Assembly (NCBI GenBank): GCA_050122535.1
Contig: JASFIT010000251.1
Coordinates: 1 to 7,025 of the forward strand
Reading direction: 5' to 3'
Length of the DNA: 7,025 bases
DNA from: JASFEQ01 sp050122535
Lineage (GTDB): Bacteria; Desulfobacterota; DSM-4660; Desulfatiglandales; HGW-15
Part shown: piece after piece, positions 1 through 5,491 of the stretch
Numbering within the stretch: position 1 is the stretch's first letter
Layout: every line of letters begins with the position of its first letter
Translations under genes and position numbers: made by a program
The notes under the pieces: generated by a model
What the model was told of the DNA's origin: nothing
What the model saw: the letters and a program-made list of their open reading frames with translations, nothing else
Databases searched by the model: none

Positions 1-21
1 AGAAATCAGACTAAGATTAGA

Positions 22-26
22 AGGGG
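22..26 (+). promoter_or_regulatory. Ribosome binding site for the MttB-like gene
   Basis: A purine-rich AGGGG lies 5 bases before the GTG at 32. It matters because the frame stays open to the left edge of the window, so the start is not fixed by an upstream stop codon. With this site the protein begins about 18 residues before the conserved helix LDMEQVKWLDQASLKIL, as expected for the family. Confidence 0.6.
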
Positions 27-31
27 AAAAG

Positions 32-1570
32 GTGACAGAAAATTATAGAGAGGGAGTCCTTGTCAAACCCTATGAGCGGCTCGATATGGAGCAGGTTAAA
101 TGGCTGGACCAAGCATCACTGAAAATTTTAGATGAACCTGGTATTTGGTGTTACAACGAGAGGGCTGCTAAGCTCTTTAAGGCCCATGGGGCCAAGGTCT
201 GGGAGGAGCATGAGGATCATAGCCTGGTTTGGCGTGTGAGCTTCCCATCTGGGCTCATTAGGGAAGCGGTGGCTCTGGCACCTTCCAGCTTTGTCCTGGG
301 AGCGAGAAAACCGGGGAACCGGTTGCTGCTCGATGCCCAAGTGCCCCGTGTGTATTTTGGCTCCGGCTCTGAGGCCAATGTTTGGATCGATGCAGAATTA
401 GAGGAATTTGTAAGCACAAATGACAAAAATGTAAAAGTCAATATACCCAGATTCCGAGAAGGCCGTGGCGATTCCGCTCTCCTTTGCCGCGCTGCCAGGC
501 TTGGGGAACGATTGGACCATCTGGACTTTTTTATCAGGCCTCTGAACATCCAGGACCCGGAAGTGACACCTGAAAATCATGATGTAAACAAGTTCTTTGC
601 GTGTTTGAATAATATAACCAAGCACGTGCAGGCGGGATTGACCAAATTGGAGGCACTGAAAGATGTGGTGCGAATGGCTGAGATCATCGCAGGCGATTCT
701 GAAACGCTCAAAAAAAATCCTCTTATCTCATTTATCGCTTGCCTGTTCAAAAGCCCTCTCCAAATTGTGGATGATACGGCTGAAAAGGTCTTCGCCATTG
801 TTCAGGCTGGCCTTCCTTTGGTCATTTCGTCCTCCCCTCAGGGGGGCTCTTCAGCACCCATTCAGGAAGTGGGAATGGTGGCTCAGATCAACGCCGAGAT
901 CTTGGCAGGTATCACCCTCACCCAGTTGATCAGAGAGGGTGCGCCCGTGCTCTACGGGAGTGTTCCTGTGCGAGCTCGTTTGGATGACCTTCATGACCTG
1001 TACGGGTGTCCCGAATTCAACCAATACAACATAGACTGCGTACAACTGGCCCGATTCTATAAAATACCCTGCTATTCTACAGCAGGAGTGGGCGATGCCA
1101 AGATTCCTGGAATGCAGGCCACATTCGAGAAACTCTTTACCCAACTTTACATGGCGATGAGCGGTGCTCAGTATATTCACTATGCCTTCGGCCTTCTAGA
1201 CAGGACCAACAGCTTCTGTCCAGTCCAGGCTGTACTCGACAACGAGCAGATCGGCAAGGTTAAACACTGCCTGCGTGAGCCCAAATTGGATCCTTCTGCG
1301 GTAGAAGACACACTCAAGATAGTGAAAAAAGTCATGGCATCCCCTCACCGCTTGTATGCGCGCCATGTCCGAAAGGCCATGCATGCCGGTGATGTTTCAA
1401 CTCCTTACAGGTTTGAGGCAAAGGGATTGGAAGACAGGGTCATGGAGAATGCCCTGGATTGTATGGCACAGTTGGAGATGGAGCCTGCACCCCATTTGGA
1501 TAATGCCGTGGTGGACCGCATCTTCAACGAGATTCCGGGTCTTCTCCCCCGGCTCAAGCAGGCTACTTAA
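32..1570 (+). CDS. MttB-family corrinoid-dependent methyltransferase, non-pyrrolysine type
   Basis: A cytoplasmic methyltransferase that most likely moves a methyl group from a tertiary or quaternary amine to the Co(I) of its partner corrinoid protein, which is encoded next. The 512 residues match the usual length of about 470-510 and cover the whole family fold. Recognisable stretches are the N-terminal helix LDMEQVKWLDQASLKIL (18-34), SSPQGGSSAPI (267-277), the AEILAGITLTQLIREGAPVLYGS block (288-310), PEFN (327-330) and the late-barrel AGVGDAKIPGMQATFEKLF segment (351-369). The true trimethylamine enzyme MttB carries an in-frame amber codon read as pyrrolysine. This frame has no internal TAG, so it belongs with the MtgB/MtcB/MtpB/MtyB-like enzymes that use betaines. 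The exact substrate cannot be read from sequence. The start is GTG. It is the first gene of the visible operon, 42 bases ahead of the corrinoid protein. The family call is secure; the substrate is open. Confidence 0.93.
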   Translation: MTENYREGVLVKPYERLDMEQVKWLDQASLKILDEPGIWCYNERAAKLFKAHGAKVWEEHEDHSLVWRVSFPSGLIREAVALAPSSFVLGARKPGNRLLLDAQVPRVYFGSGSEANVWIDAELEEFVSTNDKNVKVNIPRFREGRGDSALLCRAARLGERLDHLDFFIRPLNIQDPEVTPENHDVNKFFACLNNITKHVQAGLTKLEALKDVVRMAEIIAGDSETLKKNPLISFIACLFKSPLQIVDDTAEKVFAIVQAGLPLVISSSPQGGSSAPIQEVGMVAQINAEILAGITLTQLIREGAPVLYGSVPVRARLDDLHDLYGCPEFNQYNIDCVQLARFYKIPCYSTAGVGDAKIPGMQATFEKLFTQLYMAMSGAQYIHYAFGLLDRTNSFCPVQAVLDNEQIGKVKHCLREPKLDPSAVEDTLKIVKKVMASPHRLYARHVRKAMHAGDVSTPYRFEAKGLEDRVMENALDCMAQLEMEPAPHLDNAVVDRIFNEIPGLLPRLKQAT

Positions 1571-1598
1571 TGAAAAGACCATCACAGCGATTGTAGAG

Positions 1599-1605
1599 AG
1601 GAGGG
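1599..1605 (+). promoter_or_regulatory. Strong ribosome binding site deciding the GTG start of the corrinoid protein
   Basis: AGGAGGG ends 7 bases before the GTG at 1613. An ATG at 1608 lies only 2 bases after it, is out of frame and reaches a TAG after 20 codons (1668-1670). The spacing therefore favours the GTG as the real start of the corrinoid gene. Confidence 0.8.
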
Positions 1606-1612
1606 CTATGGC

Positions 1613-2296
1613 GTGCACAAAGAGGAACTCATTGAAAAGATTTCATTTAATGTTATTCAGGGCCGGGTAGACAAGGAAGATGAGGGCTTCGACGAAGGTC
1701 TGGAGGGACAACCAGGGGTTATTGAACTGGTGCAGGAGGCCCTTGAAGCGCGCGTTGATCCCAAATCGATCGTTTTAAAGGGATTGACTGAGTCTATGGA
1801 AATAGTTGGGGGAAAATTTGAGCAGGAAGAGTATCTCATCCCCGATATGCTTGCATCGGCGGAATGTGTAGGTGCCGCTATGGACATCCTGAATCCCCAT
1901 CTGGTTGAGGCAGGTGTGGAAAGCAGAGGGAAATTCATTATTGCGACTGTGGCCGACGACCTCCACGACATCGGCAAGAACATCGTATCTATCATGTTGA
2001 AAGGTGCGGGCTATGAAGTCATTGATCTGGGAGCCGATGTGCCAACTGAGCGGATTGTTGAGGCTGTGGGGGAGCACCAGGCTCCCTTCCTTGGGCTTTC
2101 AGCCTTACTAACCACAACAATGAGGGTCATGGGAGATGTCACCGATCAACTCAGCAGGGCTGGGCTCAGGGACGGCGTGAGTGTCCTGATCGGCGGTGCC
2201 CCCACATCTGATGGGTTCGCCAAAGAGATAGGCGCTGATGCCTATTGCAGAGACGCCTTTGAAGCGATTGATATGCTGAAAAATATGGAAAAGTAG
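1613..2296 (+). CDS. Corrinoid (B12-binding) methyltransferase subunit, MttC/MtbC-like
   Basis: A small methyl-carrier protein that binds a cobamide and shuttles a methyl group between the MttB-like enzyme and an acceptor methyltransferase. The 227 residues show the usual two parts. The first is a helical cap domain (about 5-100), with the typical run KGLTESMEIVGGKFEQEEY (56-74). The second is a Rossmann-like B12-binding domain (about 105-225). The base-off/His-on signature is complete: DLHDIG at 116-121 supplies the lower-ligand histidine H118, followed by GLSALLTTT (161-169, with S163 and L165) and IGGAP (193-197) near the nucleotide tail. Length and motifs match functional members, and nothing is truncated. 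It lies 42 bases after the MttB-like gene and 17 bases before the SAM methyltransferase gene, so co-translation and pairing with the MttB-like enzyme are likely. The start is GTG, chosen from the Shine-Dalgarno spacing; the stop is TAG. Confidence 0.95.
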   Translation: MHKEELIEKISFNVIQGRVDKEDEGFDEGLEGQPGVIELVQEALEARVDPKSIVLKGLTESMEIVGGKFEQEEYLIPDMLASAECVGAAMDILNPHLVEAGVESRGKFIIATVADDLHDIGKNIVSIMLKGAGYEVIDLGADVPTERIVEAVGEHQAPFLGLSALLTTTMRVMGDVTDQLSRAGLRDGVSVLIGGAPTSDGFAKEIGADAYCRDAFEAIDMLKNMEK

Positions 2297-2313
2297 TCCA
2301 TCCAAGGAGAAAA

Positions 2314-3573
2314 ATGGCCGAAAAGAAAGCTTACTCGCAAGCTTTTCAGACAGGTAAGTACGATAAGGTTTCTGGGCTGATCGGAAAATACGACAATGTG
2401 AGAAGATTTTGGGAAGACCAAGTCACGGGTATTTTTTTGCGTCCCTATCTGAACAATCTTGTAAATTACAAGAAGCAAAGGTTGGAACGCCTCCGCATCT
2501 TGGACCTGGGTTGCGGTAGTGGTGATGGGTTGGATCTGGTCATGGGTGTTACAAGGAAGGATCCAGGAATCTATGAATATGTGGTCGCAGCCGTTGCCGA
2601 TGATATGCTTCAAGATTACGTTGGCATAGATATCAACCCCGTTCTGATTCGCCAAGCCGAGGAGTATTTTTCTGATAATCCCAAAATGAGATTCTTGGAG
2701 GCAGATCTCTCACAAGGGCTCCCTCCTGAGATTCTCGAGAACCAGCCGTTTGATTTCTATTTCAACTCCTACGGGACGCTTTCCCATTTCCATGACGAGC
2801 AATGCGTGCAGATTTTCGCAGATATCTGCAGACATGCACCGGATTATGCCCTCATCATGGGAGACTGGTTAGGTCGTTACTCCTACGAGTGGCAGGATCT
2901 ATGGCACCATAGTGCGGATCAAGAATACTTCATGGATTACCGGATATCCTATATCTACCCTCAGGAGGAGCGGGATAAGGCAGAGGTGGAGTCTTTCCCA
3001 TTGAGGCTGGTCACGCAGGATGAGATCATGAATATCATCAGAAGCGCATCCCAGAGATCAGGAATAGAAATTAAGCCGCTGATTTTTTTTGATCGTTCCA
3101 TATTCATTGGTCGGCACCTGGAAACGGGCGAATACAACAAGAACTGCCCCAAGCTCCGCGGTGCCGTAAACAGTCTTTTTGAGAGCTACATACGTACAGA
3201 CCTGCAAAGCCTGCTCGTGGATTACGTGCCCAGGCAGGGGTTTGATCACCTTAACCATTTCTATGAGATGTTTTTCATGTCGTGCAACGCCCTGGTTGAA
3301 TACACCAGGTGTCTCCTTGAAGAGTATGACTGCGAAACGGGCAGACTGGGCGATGTTCCCGAGACATTGCCTTTCTATCCAGAACCTCTTAAAGAGGCTA
3401 TGGAGACGATACGTAGGGTCATAGAAGGAGTAGGCTGGGTGACCTGGGGAGACGTCCGGGCTAATGTCATCGAACCTGTCCTGGGCTATTCTTTGCGAAA
3501 GTTGGAAATGGACCTTCAGCCCGGTAAAGGTATGGGACATGGGCTTGTAGGCATTTTTGAGATAAGGAAGTGA
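2314..3573 (+). CDS. Class I SAM-dependent methyltransferase with an unassigned C-terminal domain
   Basis: The N-terminal part has a Rossmann methyltransferase fold. Motif I is ILDLGCGSG (62-70), which binds SAM. The acidic strand-2 end is YVGIDINP (102-109, D105 for the ribose), and FLEADLSQGLP (127-137) fits the adenine-contact region. FDFYFNSYGTLSHF (146-159) follows as the strand-4 region. From about residue 280 to 419 there is a further, mostly helical part that I do not recognise, so 419 residues is long for a single-domain methyltransferase. The acceptor cannot be inferred; N- or O-methylation of a small molecule is as much as can be said. AAGGAG at 2304-2309 precedes the ATG. The gene sits 17 bases after the corrinoid protein and 7 bases before the asparagine-synthetase-like gene, so a shared pathway is likely. 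The fold is confident; the role is unknown. Confidence 0.85.
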   Translation: MAEKKAYSQAFQTGKYDKVSGLIGKYDNVRRFWEDQVTGIFLRPYLNNLVNYKKQRLERLRILDLGCGSGDGLDLVMGVTRKDPGIYEYVVAAVADDMLQDYVGIDINPVLIRQAEEYFSDNPKMRFLEADLSQGLPPEILENQPFDFYFNSYGTLSHFHDEQCVQIFADICRHAPDYALIMGDWLGRYSYEWQDLWHHSADQEYFMDYRISYIYPQEERDKAEVESFPLRLVTQDEIMNIIRSASQRSGIEIKPLIFFDRSIFIGRHLETGEYNKNCPKLRGAVNSLFESYIRTDLQSLLVDYVPRQGFDHLNHFYEMFFMSCNALVEYTRCLLEEYDCETGRLGDVPETLPFYPEPLKEAMETIRRVIEGVGWVTWGDVRANVIEPVLGYSLRKLEMDLQPGKGMGHGLVGIFEIRK

Positions 3574-3580
3574 GATTCAT

Positions 3581-5104
3581 ATGAGTGGTTTAGCTGTTGC
3601 TTATGGCAAGCCGGATCCCTTGACGGTGGAAGAAATGTTCAGAAAGATAGGCTACCGAGGCCCTTACCTTTCCGGAATCTGGAAAAACAAAAAAGTGCTA
3701 ATGGCCCAGAACTATCTGAAAGCTGACTGCGCCACGGCAAATCCAGAAGAGGCCAAGGTTCCCGTCCCCAATTCCCGAGATGGAGATTTGAAAATCTGTT
3801 ACGACGGCCAGATGGGAAACCTGGAAGAACTGGCTCTGGGTTTTGGGGTTTCCAACGGTCCTTTCAGGGAAGAGCGATTACTTCTACATCTCCACCAACA
3901 ATATGGAAGGAACATGTTCCAATTCTTGGATGATGCAATTTTCGCCTTCGTGATTTCCAATGGAGATGACCTATTTGCAGCCAGAGATCTCTTAGGCATT
4001 AAAACGCTCTTTTACGGTCGTATAGACGACACAATGTATCTCGCAACAGAACTTAAGAGCCTCATTACCATAACGGATGACGTGCATGAATTTCCGGCAG
4101 GACATTATATGGACAGCACTGGGAACCTTTTCCGTTTTGCGGAGTTGCCAAAGTCCCCACCAGAAGTATTGCATACCGACCTAAACCAAGCGATTGAGGA
4201 TATTCGAGACATTATCCAAAGGAGTCTCCGAAACAGGGTGGACTTCTCTGTGCCAACGGCCGGCCTGCTCAGTGGGGGTATGGATAGCAGTGTCATCAAC
4301 TATCTGGCTAGCGAGTTGTACAGGGACAAATTCGGCAACGATGCCCGTTTGAAGACCTTTGCTGTGGGCGTGGGAGAAAGCGAGGATATCCGAAGCGCCC
4401 GGGTCCTGGCTGATCACATCAATTCTGAACATTACGAGTTAATTGTGAATCTTGAACAGGTACTGGAAGCTCTGCCTGGGGTCATCTACTATTTGGAGTC
4501 CTTCGATCCCTCTTTGGTGAGAAGTTCGGTATCAAACTTCCTTATTTCTAAATATGCCAGAGAGCAGGGCATTGAGCTCCTTCTCTCCGGCGAAGGTGGG
4601 GACGAGATTTTTTGCGGGTATATCTACCTTAAGGATTTTCCAGAAGAGGAACTTTTCACCCGGCAGATGGATTGCCTGGGATTTCTGCACAACAATGCTT
4701 CATTGCGTCTGGATCGTATGAACCAATGCAATGGTGTGCGGGTTGTGGCCCCTCTCATATCCGGGGAGTTGTTGCAATACGCATTGGCACTCCCTCCTCA
4801 ATACAAACAGAAACCGGAAGGGGACCAGAAGATCGAGAAATGGATTTTCAGAAAGGCCTTTGAATCTTTCCTCCCTGAAACGCTGGTTTGGCGCGGCAAA
4901 CAAGAATTCTCCCAGGGCTCCGGGTCCGGTAGTATTCTTCCACCCTACTTTGAAACGGTGATCACCGATGACGAACTGGCCGATGCGCAGGGCAAGCGCC
5001 CTGTTGTCCGCAGCAAAGAGGAACTTTACTATTTTCGAATCTTCACCGAACACTTTGGCGCAAATAGAGCGGTTAAGACCGTCGGCCAATGGATCTGTTT
5101 ATAG
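3581..5104 (+). CDS. Asparagine-synthetase-family amide ligase with a degenerate glutaminase domain
   Basis: 507 residues with the two-domain AsnB layout. The N-terminal Ntn-hydrolase half (about 2-190) keeps family landmarks such as YRGP (25-28), AARDLLGIKTLFYG (133-146) and EFPAGHY (170-176). However, it begins Met-Ser-Gly-Leu, not Met-Cys-Gly-Ile, so the catalytic cysteine is absent. The NGE glutamine-binding motif reads DGQ (75-77), and the expected arginine aligns with Y45. The C-terminal synthetase half keeps the ATP pyrophosphate loop SGGMDSS (231-237), LLSGEGGDEIFCGY (334-347, including the glutamate and aspartate used for acyl-adenylate formation), and WRGKQEFSQGSG (437-448). It should therefore activate a carboxylate with ATP, but not take ammonia from glutamine; the nucleophile may be free ammonia or a substrate amine, as in beta-lactam synthetases and lasso-peptide cyclases. 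Where AsnB has EARVPFLD, this protein has RVVAPLIS, another hint of a changed substrate. It is the last gene of the operon and ends in TAG. Confidence 0.88.
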   Translation: MSGLAVAYGKPDPLTVEEMFRKIGYRGPYLSGIWKNKKVLMAQNYLKADCATANPEEAKVPVPNSRDGDLKICYDGQMGNLEELALGFGVSNGPFREERLLLHLHQQYGRNMFQFLDDAIFAFVISNGDDLFAARDLLGIKTLFYGRIDDTMYLATELKSLITITDDVHEFPAGHYMDSTGNLFRFAELPKSPPEVLHTDLNQAIEDIRDIIQRSLRNRVDFSVPTAGLLSGGMDSSVINYLASELYRDKFGNDARLKTFAVGVGESEDIRSARVLADHINSEHYELIVNLEQVLEALPGVIYYLESFDPSLVRSSVSNFLISKYAREQGIELLLSGEGGDEIFCGYIYLKDFPEEELFTRQMDCLGFLHNNASLRLDRMNQCNGVRVVAPLISGELLQYALALPPQYKQKPEGDQKIEKWIFRKAFESFLPETLVWRGKQEFSQGSGSGSILPPYFETVITDDELADAQGKRPVVRSKEELYYFRIFTEHFGANRAVKTVGQWICL

Positions 5105-5141
5105 GCGTCCCGCCGTCGCTCCTTACTCTCCAATGATTTTC

Positions 5142-5158
5142 ACGGGTACCCGTTTTTT
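5142..5158 (+). terminator. Possible weak intrinsic terminator after the operon
   Basis: A perfect 12-base palindrome, ACGGGTACCCGT (5142-5153), runs straight into a run of six T (5153-5158), 37 bases after the stop of the last operon gene. Folded as a hairpin it gives only a 4-5 bp stem with a tiny loop, so termination may be weak. Location and orientation suit the + strand operon. On the - strand no T-run follows the palindrome, so it would not serve the activator gene. Confidence 0.4.
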
Positions 5159-5300
5159 CCTCTTTAGAATATTCTTTCTATATTTGAAGCACAATCAGGG
5201 GAAACCTGGTTTTGCGGTTCGAAATACCTGAAAATTGGGTAAGGATTTTCGAAAAACCACATGGAAGGCGAGGTGATATTAATGGCAGCGAAACTATCTA

Positions 5301-5448
5301 CAATCCTGGTAGCGGCAGTCCCGGCTTTAACGAGTAATGACGGGCCAGGGCAGTGTAGTGAAAGGAGATCTTCCCTGGTGAGATTTTCACGCGGTTTATC
5401 AACGAGCAAACATAAGGGATTCACCAGTGCATATGGCTGATTCGCCAT
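5301..5448 (-). pseudogene. Possible decayed N-terminal fragment of a glutamine synthetase
   Basis: Reading the - strand from the ATG at 5448, the first 29 codons give ANQPYALVNPLC then LLVDKPRENLTREDLL. From memory this resembles the N-terminus of one glutamine synthetase group (NP...KPRE.FTREDLL). The frame then loses the resemblance, but shifting by one base at about 5363 gives FHYTAL followed by a leucine/proline-rich stretch up to a TAG at 5298-5300. This recalls the FHYTALDGKLK segment that comes some 12 residues further on in that group. The pattern fits an internal deletion with a frameshift and loss of all the rest of a roughly 440-residue enzyme. There is no clear ribosome binding site before the ATG. 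The resemblance is short and unverified; it could be chance. Confidence 0.33.
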
Positions 5449-5491
5449 GGCCACGTGCTCATTTCTGTGAGGGAGTAAATTAGTGCATTTT

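Larger units (their letters stand above)
5105..5491. other. Convergent intergenic region
   Basis: 387 bases lie between the tail-to-tail ends of the + strand operon and the - strand activator gene. I see a short hairpin with a T-run near the left end and a - strand stretch resembling a glutamine synthetase N-terminus (both listed separately). I find no tRNA, direct-repeat array or convincing intact gene. Confidence 0.6.

Noticed and set aside
217..549. Longer frames antisense to the MttB-like gene and similar frames opposite the other genes.
   Set aside because: They lie fully inside well-supported genes, lack recognisable domains and read as shadows of the coding strand.
1608..1670. An ATG 5 bases before the corrinoid protein's GTG, opening a 20-codon frame that could be a leader peptide.
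   Set aside because: It lies only 2 bases from the Shine-Dalgarno site, is out of frame with the real gene and encodes nothing recognisable.
3083..3090. A run of eight T inside the SAM methyltransferase gene (and eight A at 710-717 in the MttB-like gene) that might cause slippage or mark an error.
   Set aside because: The protein frame remains coherent and family-like on both sides of each run, so no frameshift is indicated.
5230..5250. An inverted repeat GAAAAT/ATTTTC in the gap as a possible terminator for the activator.
   Set aside because: The stem is AT-rich, only 6 bp with a 9-base loop, and not followed by a T-run in either direction.
5282..5440. A 52-codon + strand frame with a good AGGTGAT site 4 bases upstream and a start MAAKLSTILVAAVPALTS that looks slightly like a signal peptide.
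   Set aside because: It is short, matches nothing I know, and overlaps the opposite-strand glutamine-synthetase-like stretch; the hydrophobic run is too weak to support a gene call.
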